Below, piece after piece: positions 18,228 to 26,486 of a stretch of 64,000 nucleotides of DNA. Below the pieces are notes generated by a model. It saw only the letters and a program-made list of their open reading frames with translations. It had not been told where the DNA came from and did not search any database. The stretch is from assembly GCA_016720825.1 (NCBI GenBank), contig JADKJV010000004.1, forward strand, positions 62,001 through 126,000, in the 5' to 3' direction. The stretch comes from Chitinophagaceae bacterium. GTDB taxonomy: Bacteria > Bacteroidota > Bacteroidia > Chitinophagales > Chitinophagaceae. Both the position numbers and the translations under genes were made by a program. Numbering within the stretch: the first letter of the stretch is position 1; every line of letters starts with the position of its first letter.

Positions 18228-18980
18228 CTAGTTCGCTGGCGTTTTAATCACCTTCAGCAATTCCACATCAAAAGTCAGCATAGAGCCGCCGGGGATTGGA
18301 CCATAATCATTAGGTCCGTAAGCTAACTGGTAAGGAATATAGAAACGGTATTTCGCACCTTCCTTCATCAACTGCACTCCTTCTGTCCAGCCACGGATCA
18401 CACCACTCAGGTAGAAAGTGATCGGGGCACCACGGTCATACGAATTATCAAACACAGTTCCGTCGAGCAATGTGCCTTTGTAATGACAGGTTACACTGTC
18501 AGTAGCAGCAGGCTGCGCACCGGTTCCTTCAGTAAGTACTTCATATTGCAAACCGCTTCCGGTTGTAACTACACCGGCTTTGGTTTTATTTTTAACCAGG
18601 AATTTTTCACCAGCTTCAATAGCAGGTTTGGACTTTTCAGCCTGTGCCCGGTTCATATAATCATTCATGGTCTGGTTAGCCGTCGCATCATCCATCAGGG
18701 GCTTTTTGCCACCCAGGATGTCATTGATAGCACGGGATATCAGGCTTGTGTTCAGTTTGGTGATACCCTGTTGCTTGTAAAAATTAGCAACACTGATACC
18801 AACTGCATAACTGACAGAATCAGCCTGGTTTTTCAATACGGGAGGTACAGGTTTGGTCGCAACTGCCGTTTTTACCGTACCCGTTGTTTTAACACCGGTA
18901 GTAGGTTTACCATTCTGGGCCATCACAGCAGTACCTGCTGCAAGCATAAAAATCAAAAGAGCATTTTTTATCATATTCAA
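18228..18980 (-). CDS. FKBP-type peptidyl-prolyl cis-trans isomerase, exported
   Basis: 250 residues. Signal peptide (MNMIKNALLIFMLAAGTAVMAQ), a low-complexity Thr/Lys/Pro-rich linker, an N-terminal helical dimerisation domain (SYAVGISVANFYKQQ ... NDYMNRAQAEK) and the catalytic FKBP domain from about residue 150 (DSVTCHYKGTLLDGTVFDNSY, VIRGWTEGVQLMKEGAKYRFYIP, LAYG, GSMLTFDVELLKV). This is the FkpA/Mip arrangement: a periplasmic foldase and chaperone. Hydrophobic pocket residues (Tyr, Phe, Trp of GWTEG) are present. Confidence 0.93.
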   Translation of the reverse strand: MNMIKNALLIFMLAAGTAVMAQNGKPTTGVKTTGTVKTAVATKPVPPVLKNQADSVSYAVGISVANFYKQQGITKLNTSLISRAINDILGGKKPLMDDATANQTMNDYMNRAQAEKSKPAIEAGEKFLVKNKTKAGVVTTGSGLQYEVLTEGTGAQPAATDSVTCHYKGTLLDGTVFDNSYDRGAPITFYLSGVIRGWTEGVQLMKEGAKYRFYIPYQLAYGPNDYGPIPGGSMLTFDVELLKVIKTPAN

Positions 18981-19077
18981 ATCTATTAAGCTCCAAAAAT
19001 ACAGGGAGAAAACGGATTTCGGGCAGGTGCAGGGTTAAATTTAGCCAAAGGAATTTTTCAGGCAAAAGAGACAGTTT

Positions 19078-20463
19078 TTATTCTGCCGGGGTGTTGCTGA
19101 ACCGTATAATTTTATCCGGGAAACGGGCTGCATATCCCTGTACCAGGTTCCTGATATAACTGTTTTCCCGGTACTGGGTCAGCCGGGTTTTCAGTGAATG
19201 GACATCCGGCGGGAAATCACCAGCCGGCAAATAACCCATACCGTAAAATTTGCCTTCCTCCACTAAAATGCATGACTGGTCATCAGCCCCGATCCCTTTA
19301 TCAACAATAGCAAAAGAAGGCTGTTCTTTTAAAGACCGGACAGCGTCCAGCACTTTTTTATTATAATCTTCAGGGGTTTCTTTTTTATCACAGGCACCCT
19401 GGCAGTATCCTTCCCTGCATCCCTCACAAGGCACGTCATCTTTTTGCATAAAACAAAGCTTCGGGCAAAGACCATACTGTTTCATCAGCCTCCGCAAAAT
19501 AGCATGGCCATCCACGATATAATGAAAAGAATACACCGGACTCAACCGCTTCCTGTTTTTATCTATACCCAGTCTTAAATAACCCTGCTGGTCTTCAAAC
19601 TGGTAAATGCCATACACATCTTCCCATTTTTTCTGTGAATGATTGAAGATGGGCCAGCGTTTTTTTATTTCCGCAGATTCAAGGATACAAGCCATCAGCT
19701 CTGTACCACAAGGCTGGTAACTGATGGCATGTGTATGCTGCATGAAATTCTGTTTCTGCCTGCTTTCTGAATTATTACTGAAATGACTCGTTACCCGGTA
19801 GCGGATATTCAGCGCCTTTCCCACGTAAATCACTTTCCCTTTTTCATTGTGGAAATAATAAACACCCGGTGTATATGGCAATTGCTCAAAATGATCTTTG
19901 GGCACATGCGGCGGCAGCACCGCTTCTTTTGAATTCCGTTTCAGGCTTTGCTGGATATGCCCTTCCTTGTCATTTTCCATCAGCATGCGGAATAACTCTA
20001 CCGTTGCTTCTGCATCACCGCCGGCACGGTGACGGTTCTGGATTTGTATATCCAGAGACTGGCATAAATTACCCAGACTGTAAGATGGGAGCCCCGGGAA
20101 TATTTTCCGGCTCAGCCTCACCGTACAGAGTTTCCGCCCCGGCATCTCAAACCCCGCATCCCTTAAATGACCTTTGATAAAGGAATAATCAAAACTTACA
20201 TGATGCGCCACAAATATTTTATCCTTCAGGATGGCTGCCACATCAGCCGCCAAATCTTCAAACACAGGGGCATCTTTCACCATCTCATCTGTAATGCCTG
20301 TCATCACCTGGATATACCTGGGAATAGGCTGCCGTGGATTCACCAGACTCTCCAGTTTCTCCACTACCTGCTTGCCGTCAAACACACGGATGGAGATTTC
20401 GGTGATCCCGTTAGCAGCAGCATAACTGCCCGTAGTTTCAATATCTGCGATAGCATACAGCAT
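19078..20463 (-). CDS. DEDDh exonuclease - GIY-YIG endonuclease fusion (UvrC/Cho-like)
   Basis: 461 residues in one polypeptide. N-terminal DEDDh exonuclease of the DnaQ type: Asp7 and Glu9 in ADIETTG, a conserved HHVSFDYSFI (second acidic residue), and HRAGGDAEAT with the catalytic His and last Asp. From about residue 200 follows a GIY-YIG nuclease (PGVYYFHNEKGKVIYVGKAL ... GTELMACILESAEIKKRWP). The C-terminal part holds a cysteine cluster (LCPKLCF...CEGCREGYCQGACDK), a possible metal site. The UvrC RNase-H-like and HhH domains are absent, so it resembles the bacterial Cho/UvrC-N with an added proofreading-type exonuclease; a repair role is inference from both domains. Confidence 0.9.
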   Translation of the reverse strand: MLYAIADIETTGSYAAANGITEISIRVFDGKQVVEKLESLVNPRQPIPRYIQVMTGITDEMVKDAPVFEDLAADVAAILKDKIFVAHHVSFDYSFIKGHLRDAGFEMPGRKLCTVRLSRKIFPGLPSYSLGNLCQSLDIQIQNRHRAGGDAEATVELFRMLMENDKEGHIQQSLKRNSKEAVLPPHVPKDHFEQLPYTPGVYYFHNEKGKVIYVGKALNIRYRVTSHFSNNSESRQKQNFMQHTHAISYQPCGTELMACILESAEIKKRWPIFNHSQKKWEDVYGIYQFEDQQGYLRLGIDKNRKRLSPVYSFHYIVDGHAILRRLMKQYGLCPKLCFMQKDDVPCEGCREGYCQGACDKKETPEDYNKKVLDAVRSLKEQPSFAIVDKGIGADDQSCILVEEGKFYGMGYLPAGDFPPDVHSLKTRLTQYRENSYIRNLVQGYAARFPDKIIRFSNTPAE

Positions 20464-20515
20464 GAACCACTAATTTCGTGAAAATTCCCCGCCCCTGACA
20501 CAGGAAAAATATACC

Positions 20516-21445
20516 ATGTTTGAAAACAGGCTGACTAAGAAATTCCGCCACCTGCGGAAACAGGCCCGTCAGCAGGGGATCAGCTGTTACCGCGTGTATG
20601 ATCACGATATCCCTGAATTCCCTTTCTGCCTGGAAATGTATGGTGATAAACTCTATGCAGCCGAATACCTCCGCCGCCATGGTATGAATGAAGAAGACCA
20701 TGATATCTGGCTCGACCAGAGCCTGCAGATTGCCGCCCGTGTACTGGGAATCGAACCGGACCAGATCCACCAGAAACTCAGGCGAAGGAAATCCGGCAGG
20801 GAAGGGCAGTACCAGAAACTGGGTGAAGAGAAGGAATTTTTCAATGTAGAAGAAGACGGTCTTTTATTCAAAGTAAACCTGAACGATTACCTGGATACCG
20901 GTTTATTCCTCGATCACCGGATCACCCGTAAAATGGTCAGGCAGCAATCGGAAGGGAAAAACGTGCTGAATCTTTTTGCATATACCGGGTCATTTTCCGT
21001 GTATGCCGCAGCCGGTGGCGCCGCAGAGGTTGTTACGGTGGATTTATCAAACACCTATCTCAACTGGGCCCGGGAGAATATGGCTTTAAACGGTTTTACA
21101 GATCCGCAGCGTTACCAGTTTATAGCGGCTGATGTATTGCAATGGATCGAACAGGCTCCGCCAAACCATTTTGACCTGGTGGTACTTGACCCGCCCACAT
21201 TCAGCAACAGTAAAAAAATGAATGAATTCCTCGATATCCAGCGCGATCACGTCAGGCTGGTGAACCAGGTACTGCAAACCATGAAACCGGGCGGTGTTCT
21301 TTACTTCAGCACCAATGCCCGGAAATTCATACCTGAAAAAGATAAAATCAATGCAGCCATTTTCCAGGATATCACCCGCCAAACCATGGCCTTCGATTTT
21401 GAAGGGAAACTGGAACGGCTCTGTTACCGCATTGTAAAACCTTAG
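20516..21445 (+). CDS. RlmK-like 23S rRNA methyltransferase (stand-alone)
   Basis: 309 residues, similar along its whole length to the C-terminal (RlmK, m7G2069) half of the fused enterobacterial RlmKL: NRLTKKFRHLRKQARQQGI, CYRVYDHDIPEFP, GREGQYQKLGE, DYLDTGLFLDHR, the AdoMet motif NLFAYTGSFSVYAA, and the substrate-site motif VVLDPPTFSNSK. It lacks the THUMP and RlmL (m2G) half. It probably methylates 23S rRNA; the exact base is inferred from E. coli. Its last four bases overlap the convergent sugar-dehydrogenase gene. Confidence 0.85.
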   Translation: MFENRLTKKFRHLRKQARQQGISCYRVYDHDIPEFPFCLEMYGDKLYAAEYLRRHGMNEEDHDIWLDQSLQIAARVLGIEPDQIHQKLRRRKSGREGQYQKLGEEKEFFNVEEDGLLFKVNLNDYLDTGLFLDHRITRKMVRQQSEGKNVLNLFAYTGSFSVYAAAGGAAEVVTVDLSNTYLNWARENMALNGFTDPQRYQFIAADVLQWIEQAPPNHFDLVVLDPPTFSNSKKMNEFLDIQRDHVRLVNQVLQTMKPGGVLYFSTNARKFIPEKDKINAAIFQDITRQTMAFDFEGKLERLCYRIVKP

Positions 21446-23112
21446 TCCACCAGGAATTTACTGGTCCGCGATATTGTATCATTTTCAGCCCTGATAAAAT
21501 AAGCGCCCGGAGCCAACACCGGCATGTTCAGGATGATATGACCCCGCTGCCCGCTGATATCCTTACGCCATACAACCTGCCCGCCTGCATTGTAAACGGC
21601 CGCTGATTTAAACTGCAGGGTTGTTTCAATATGCAGGGTGCGGTTATTGACAACCGTTGGATAAATCCTGAACGCAGGGAAGGTTTTATCAAGACTCACC
21701 ACAGATGATAACACCGATGACCCGTTGGCAAATGTTGCCCTGACCCTGTAGTAAACCCGGCTGTTATACTGTACGATGTGTAAATAGGAATAATCATTGC
21801 CATTCCCGGCAGCTACGGTTCCCACATTACTGAACCGGATACCATCCGTACTGTATTCCACCATGAAGCCGGAAAGCTGCTGCGCTGAGGCAATACTCCA
21901 TCTTACACGAACTCCATTCGCTTCATCCGCTGCACCAATGCCGGTAAACTGCAAAGGCAATACTGTGCTTGTGGTTACGCGGTACACGCCGTTAAATAAA
22001 GTAACAGCAAACAACTCCCCGTTTTCTGTTTCGCCGAATCCGGCAATAAAACCCGGATAGCCTGCGGCCACAGTTGTGCTGAAACTGTTTGTAGGATTGA
22101 TCAGGTATAAATTACCAGAGTAATTATCTGCCGCAAAATAATAACCATACATCGCAGGATAGGCTGTTCCCCGGTAAACGATTCCGCCGGTAACCGCAGC
22201 AGATCCTGCAGGTGGATTTGCATAATCATACACAGGGAAAACATAATTTCCGATCGGACCGCATCCGGAAGTATTATAACTGTTGTTCCCTTCATAACAT
22301 CTCCAGCCGTAATTCACGCCACCCGTACTGCCCGCTGCCCGGTAATTGATTTCTTCCCGCTGGTCCTGGCCCACATCACCAATCCACATATCGTTTGTAA
22401 GCCTGTCGAAACTCCAGCGGAAAGGATTCCGGAGACCTACATCCCATATTTCATCCATAACCGTTGGATCCGAAACATAGGGATTATCTGCGGGGATCGT
22501 ATAAAAAGGGGCAGAAGCGGATCTCGAAACATTTATCCGCAGCATTTTGCCAAGTAAAACATTTCCGTTTTGTGCATTGTTGGGCGGATCACCGCCGCTG
22601 CCGCCATCACCGGTTCCGAGATATAAATAGCCATCATTTCCGAAATTCAGTTTCCCGCCATTGTGATTTGAATTCACCGGATGCGGAATGGTAAGTACCA
22701 CTTGTTTGGATGCCGCATCAGCTATGTTGGGATTGGCACTGATATGATACCGCGCAATTTCAAGACTACCTGCCGTGTTTGTATAATATACCCAGAAGAA
22801 TCCGGTACTGGAATAATCAGGGTCAAACGCCATACTCAACAGTCCTCTTTCGCCACCCGTACTGAGACCGGTAACGGTGAGGAAATCCCCGATCAGACCA
22901 TAAGATGAATTATATACACGGATGGTGCCTCCCTGCTGCACAATAAATATCCGGCCAGTGCCATCAGCAGCATTCACAAAGTCGAGGGAAGAACTTAAGC
23001 CGGTAATAACCTGCTGGAAATTGATAACAGGTTGTGCCTGTACATTCCCGGTAACAAAACCGGAAAAAACAGCCAGTAAAAGAAGGCGCAGCCGGGAGTA
23101 TATGAAGAACAT
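21442..23112 (-). CDS. Secreted PQQ-type sugar dehydrogenase with T9SS type-A tail
   Basis: About 556 residues from MFFIYSRLRLLLLAVFSGF, a good signal peptide; an upstream ATG (23145) would only prepend a polar stretch. The catalytic domain is a six-bladed propeller of the soluble glucose/sorbosone dehydrogenase family: GGERGLLSMAFDPDY, NHNGGKLNFGNDGYLYLGTGDGG (His of the PQQ site and Ca-binding loop), LRNPFRWSFD and DVGQDQREEINY. The last 80 residues are a sorting domain (FRIYPTVVNNRTLHIE ... GAYFIRAENDTISRTSKFLV). Predicted to oxidise sugars at the cell surface using imported PQQ; PQQ biosynthesis genes are not seen here. Confidence 0.88.
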   Translation of the reverse strand: MFFIYSRLRLLLLAVFSGFVTGNVQAQPVINFQQVITGLSSSLDFVNAADGTGRIFIVQQGGTIRVYNSSYGLIGDFLTVTGLSTGGERGLLSMAFDPDYSSTGFFWVYYTNTAGSLEIARYHISANPNIADAASKQVVLTIPHPVNSNHNGGKLNFGNDGYLYLGTGDGGSGGDPPNNAQNGNVLLGKMLRINVSRSASAPFYTIPADNPYVSDPTVMDEIWDVGLRNPFRWSFDRLTNDMWIGDVGQDQREEINYRAAGSTGGVNYGWRCYEGNNSYNTSGCGPIGNYVFPVYDYANPPAGSAAVTGGIVYRGTAYPAMYGYYFAADNYSGNLYLINPTNSFSTTVAAGYPGFIAGFGETENGELFAVTLFNGVYRVTTSTVLPLQFTGIGAADEANGVRVRWSIASAQQLSGFMVEYSTDGIRFSNVGTVAAGNGNDYSYLHIVQYNSRVYYRVRATFANGSSVLSSVVSLDKTFPAFRIYPTVVNNRTLHIETTLQFKSAAVYNAGGQVVWRKDISGQRGHIILNMPVLAPGAYFIRAENDTISRTSKFLVD

Positions 23113-23134
23113 AGGCGTTGGTTTAGTTATTACA

Positions 23135-23272
23135 AGCCATCTCAAAAGTCAAAAGTCAAAAGTCAAAAGTCAAAAAATCATTTCGAGCGAAGCGGGAAAT
23201 CTTTCCTTTCCCCACCCAAACATTGTCATTGCGGGCGCAGCGAGGAACTTCAGCCTGACTTTTGAGATAGCT
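23135..23272. repeat. Composite repeat: inverted arms, (AAAAGTC)n and GCG-rich palindromes
   Basis: AGCCATCTCAAAAGTCA (23135-23151) pairs with TGACTTTTGAGATAGCT (23256-23272), 16 of 17. Between them lies a 7-base tandem repeat AAAAGTC, four copies at 23144-23171, then two related palindromic cores of the form TTTCGAGCGAAGCGGGAAA and ATTGCGGGCGCAGCGAGGA (about 23181-23248). The last two resemble the dispersed 'CATTGCGAGCGNAGCGAGG' element common in this phylum. Confidence 0.85.
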
Positions 23273-23360
23273 TCTGGTAATCTACCTAAATTGTCACAAA
23301 TTCAGTGCCTGAAAAGGAAAGCAACGTATAACTACTCCTTAAAGGCATCCCCTGAAATAA

Positions 23361-23388
23361 AAAAAAGACCGGGAAGCCGGTCTTTTAC
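23361..23388 (-). terminator. Terminator of mdh
   Basis: Stem AAAAGACCGG / CCGGTCTTTT with a GAAG loop; the A run to the left provides the T run for the minus-strand mdh transcript. Confidence 0.9.
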
Positions 23389-23409
23389 TTATAAAATAGG
23401 GGAAAATTA

Positions 23410-24339
23410 TCAGAGGGTTTTCAGCACATCGTTCATGCTGCGGACTGCATCAGCGCTTTTGTTGAAAGCAGCCTGTTCAGTGGCGTCGAGAGAGAAATCA
23501 ACGATTTTTTCCCAGCCATTCCTTCCAATGGTAACGGGAACACCCATGCAAATATCTTTCTGTCCGTATTCACCATCCAGGGCTACGCAGCAGGTAAATA
23601 GTTTTTTCTCATCGCGTACAATGGCTTCCACAAGTGCAGCACCGGCAGCACCGGGTGCATACCAGGCAGAAGTGCCGAGCAGTTTGGTAAGCGTGGCACC
23701 ACCTACCATTGTATCATTTACAATCTGGGTTTGTTCGTCAGCCGTTAAAAACTTTGTAACAGGTACACTGTTCCAGGTGGCTTTGCTGATCAGGGGAATC
23801 ATAGTAGTATCACCATGTCCGCCAACCACAACGGCATTCAGGTCAGCCGGGCTGCATTGCAGGCGCTGGCTGAGCTGGTATTTGAAACGCGCACTGTCAA
23901 GTATACCACCCATTCCGATAATACGGTGTTTAGGTAAGCCGGTTGACTGCAGTGCGAGATAAGTCATTGTATCCATCGGATTGCTGATCACAATAATGAT
24001 CGCATTGGGAGAATGCTGCAGAATGTTCTGGCAAACACCTTTTACAATACCTGCATTCGTGCCAATCAGTTCTTCACGTGTCATACCTGGTTTGCGTGGA
24101 ATACCTGAAGTGATTACCACTACATCACTGCCGGCCGTTTTGCTGTAATCATTCGTGGAACCGGTGATCCGGGTATCAAAACCAAGCAGGGTAGCAGTCT
24201 GCATCATGTCCTGTGCCTTTCCTTCAGCCAGGCCTTCTTTAATATCCAGTATAACGAGTTCAGTAGCCAGTTCGCGGCGGGCAATATTATCGGCACAGGT
24301 TGCTCCGACGGCACCAGCACCTACAACAGTTACTTTCAT
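23410..24339 (-). CDS. mdh: Malate dehydrogenase (LDH-like type)
   Basis: 309 residues from MKVTVVGAGAVGATCADNIA; the longer open frame upstream of this Met has no family sequence. NAD site GAGAVGATC, Asp at the end of beta-2 (VILDIKEG) for NAD specificity, the substrate Arg loop (GIPRKPGMTREEL), NPMDTMTYL, the His-Asp relay in VVVGGHGDTTMIPL. It interconverts malate and oxaloacetate in the citric acid cycle. A clean -7 box lies about 60 bp upstream. Confidence 0.95.
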   Translation of the reverse strand: MKVTVVGAGAVGATCADNIARRELATELVILDIKEGLAEGKAQDMMQTATLLGFDTRITGSTNDYSKTAGSDVVVITSGIPRKPGMTREELIGTNAGIVKGVCQNILQHSPNAIIIVISNPMDTMTYLALQSTGLPKHRIIGMGGILDSARFKYQLSQRLQCSPADLNAVVVGGHGDTTMIPLISKATWNSVPVTKFLTADEQTQIVNDTMVGGATLTKLLGTSAWYAPGAAGAALVEAIVRDEKKLFTCCVALDGEYGQKDICMGVPVTIGRNGWEKIVDFSLDATEQAAFNKSADAVRSMNDVLKTL

Positions 24340-24399
24340 GAAAAAAGATTTAAAAGATTGAGATAAATAATTGGAAGCTCCGCGCTGGCGGAACCGCCG

Positions 24400-24407
24400 C
24401 AAAGGTA
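24400..24407 (-). promoter_or_regulatory. -7 element of mdh
   Basis: Minus-strand TACCTTTG is a perfect TAnnTTTG match, about 60 bp before the mdh start. No TTG at the ideal -33 distance is obvious. Confidence 0.55.
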
Positions 24408-24439
24408 ATCATTCCTGATCTCTGTTTTGAGGAACTGCT

Positions 24440-24940
24440 TTATTTATGGATCGTTTCAACCAGTTTTTCCATCGGCATCGGGCCCTGGAAAACATCAATC
24501 AGTTCTTTCTTCTTGTTGTAAAAGGCCAGGAAGGGGAAATACGTGATATTATAGAAGGAGGGGAGGAAAAAACCATAGTCCTGCGCCACCACAATATTGC
24601 TGAACTTATCCAGCGCGTAGTGAGATACAAACTCCCTGATTTCAGTCAATGGTTTGTAAGTGGTCATCACAATCTGCACATCTTTCAGCTGGTCCATGTT
24701 TTTAACCAGATCCTCTGTTTCGTGCTTGCAATGGTCGCAACCCGGGTCAAAAAACATCACCATTACCGGAGTTTTTTTATCCAGGCTCTCCCGGGTGAAA
24801 AAAGTGGTGGAATCTGTCATCAGCAGTTTTACCGGTGGGTATGTCGGGAATTTCAGGTAAGGGGCCCTGGTTGTATCAGCCTGTGAAAAGCCAATCATGC
24901 CCGTAAATGCCAGTATCAGTGTAAACAGGATTTTTTTCAT
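24440..24940 (-). CDS. Exported thioredoxin-fold protein (TlpA/redoxin-like)
   Basis: 166 residues with a signal peptide (MKKILFTLILAFTGMIGFSQ). The thioredoxin fold is shown by VMVMFFDPGCDHCKHETEDL, with a CxxC (Cys69, Cys72), and the cis-Pro region NITYFPFLAFYNKKKEL. This suggests a periplasmic thiol-disulfide oxidoreductase; the partner proteins are unknown. It is upstream of mdh on the same strand but mdh has its own promoter. Confidence 0.85.
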   Translation of the reverse strand: MKKILFTLILAFTGMIGFSQADTTRAPYLKFPTYPPVKLLMTDSTTFFTRESLDKKTPVMVMFFDPGCDHCKHETEDLVKNMDQLKDVQIVMTTYKPLTEIREFVSHYALDKFSNIVVAQDYGFFLPSFYNITYFPFLAFYNKKKELIDVFQGPMPMEKLVETIHK

Positions 24941-25068
24941 CGCTTTGTTTTAGTACCGGGGTTGATCCCGTTAATGACGTGTCTGCCTCTTTTTGGGTTG
25001 CGTAAAGGCAAATGTAACAAGGCTTTACTGAATTCTGGTTCAGCATCCTTTTTCAGGGCAAAACGGCT

Positions 25069-25098
25069 TTGCTTTTCAGTCTCCCTGGCTTATCTTTG
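25069..25098 (+). promoter_or_regulatory. Promoter of efp
   Basis: TTG at 25069-25071, 19 bp, then TATCTTTG at 25091-25098: a full match to the Bacteroidota consensus TTG-N19-TAnnTTTG. The efp ATG follows 45 bp downstream. Confidence 0.75.
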
Positions 25099-25142
25099 CG
25101 GCCCGGAATTTCCGGGACAAATTTCAAAAACAAGTCTGTTTT

Positions 25143-25708
25143 ATGGCAAATACTGCAGATATCAGCCGGGGTATGGTGATCAGCCTGGATGGAAGCCTTT
25201 ACACGGTTGTGGAATTCGGCGAAAATAAAACCGCCCGTGCCGCAGCCAAAGTTTGGGCAAAACTGAAAGGAGTGGATAACAACCGCTCTATTGAGAAGAC
25301 CTGGAACTCAGGTGATACTATCTTCCCCGTTCGCGTGGAAAGAAGGTATTTCCAGTACCTGTACAAAGACGATACAGGTTATAATTTCATGGATAACCAG
25401 ACTTTTGAGCAGATTGCCCTGCAGGAAACCACCATTGATGCTCCCAGTACCTGAAAGAAGGCCAGGAAGTAGGTGTTCTGATCAATACCGAAAATGACCA
25501 GATCCTCGGTGCTGAACTTCCTGATAAGATTGTACTGAAAGTAACTTATTGCGAACCGGGATTAAGAGGCGACACAGCAACCCGCACACTGAAACCAGCC
25601 ACACTGGAAACCGGTGCAACAGTAGGTGTTCCTTTATTTGTAAATGACGGAGAACTGATCCGCATAAACACCAAAACCGGTGAATATGTAGAGAGAGTAA
25701 AAGAATAA
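25143..25708 (+). CDS. efp: Elongation factor P (one-base frameshift)
   Basis: 188 residues when joined. It rescues ribosomes stalled at polyproline. The N-terminal KOW-like domain has GMVISLDGSLYTVVEFGENKTARAAAKVWAKLKGV (in the usual place of the modified Lys/Arg loop), followed by two OB domains (RRYFQYLYKDDTGYNFMDNQTFEQI; VLINTENDQILGAELPDKIVLKV; GLRGDTAT; GATVGVPLFVNDGELIRINTKTGEYVERVKE). The break is in the C run at 25443-25445: CCC should be CCCC, restoring IDAPQYLKEGQ. The span is a multiple of three minus one. An essential-type gene; error is the likely cause. Confidence 0.92.
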
Positions 25709-25724
25709 AGCCCTGAAAAAGCTG

Positions 25725-25762
25725 AAAATGGCCCTAAATCACCCGGTTTTGGGCCATTTTTA
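25725..25762 (+). terminator. Terminator of efp
   Basis: Stem AAAATGGCCC / GGGCCATTTT with a 16-base loop and trailing T run. A second GCCCC / GGGGC stem with AATTTT follows at 25772-25790. Confidence 0.8.
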
Positions 25763-25914
25763 TATGATTTCGCCCCTTTTTGGGGCAATTTTCCTGAATT
25801 ATCATGGTTTTCCTCATGTTGATTTCATTATCTTAGCCCCCTCACTTGAGAACTTCCAGACAGCTTGCCTGGGTACCTAACGTAAAATTTAAATTGTCTA
25901 TTAAATTGAAAAAC

Positions 25915-26409
25915 ATGGATTTTAAACAAATACAGGAGTTGATCAAGATGATCAATAAATCCAATATTGGCGAAGTAACCGTGGAGCAGAAAGATTTTAA
26001 AGTGACTATCCGCCAGAAAGAAGATCATATTACCCAGGTTGTTTCCCAGGCCCCTGTTCAGGCCGCTCCGGTTCATGCCGTAGCTGCTGCAGCACCCGCC
26101 ACTCCTGTACAGGCTGCAGGCCAGCCCGCTGCCGACAAACCCAAAGCCGCCGAAGCAGTATCTGCTAAAACGGTAACTATTAAAAGCCCCATGATCGGTA
26201 CATTCTACCGTAAATCATCTCCCGATAAACCCAGTCTCGTTGATGTGGGTGCTGCTGTTTCTCCCGGAACAGTGGTTTGTATTATTGAAGCCATGAAACT
26301 GTTCAATGAAATTGAAAGCGAAGTAAAAGGCACGATTGTAAAAGTACTGGTGGAAGATGAATCACCCGTAGAATATGATCAGCCCCTGTTCCTGGTGGAA
26401 CCTGCCTGA
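25915..26409 (+). CDS. accB: Biotin carboxyl carrier protein of acetyl-CoA carboxylase
   Basis: 164 residues from MDFKQIQELIKMINKS; the frame extends upstream to 25846 but without family sequence. Helical N-terminus, an Ala/Pro-rich swinging linker (about 50-90), then the biotinyl domain with the target Lys in IIEAMKLFNEIESE. It carries biotin between carboxylase and carboxyltransferase for malonyl-CoA. accC follows after 77 bp. Confidence 0.96.
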   Translation: MDFKQIQELIKMINKSNIGEVTVEQKDFKVTIRQKEDHITQVVSQAPVQAAPVHAVAAAAPATPVQAAGQPAADKPKAAEAVSAKTVTIKSPMIGTFYRKSSPDKPSLVDVGAAVSPGTVVCIIEAMKLFNEIESEVKGTIVKVLVEDESPVEYDQPLFLVEPA

Positions 26410-26486
26410 TAACGCTGAATGGCAGGAGGGAATTTGCATGAGCCAACCCCTGCCTTATTCTGTTTTTCAACCACTAAAAACAATCC

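Noticed and set aside
23144..23171. Possible CRISPR-like array
   Set aside because: The units are 7 bp with no spacers; it is a simple tandem repeat.
22922..23962. Long 346-codon plus-strand frame spanning two minus-strand genes and a repeat gap
   Set aside because: It crosses the repeat element and mdh, is rich in Ser/Lys/Pro with no domain, and both strands beneath it hold well-supported genes.
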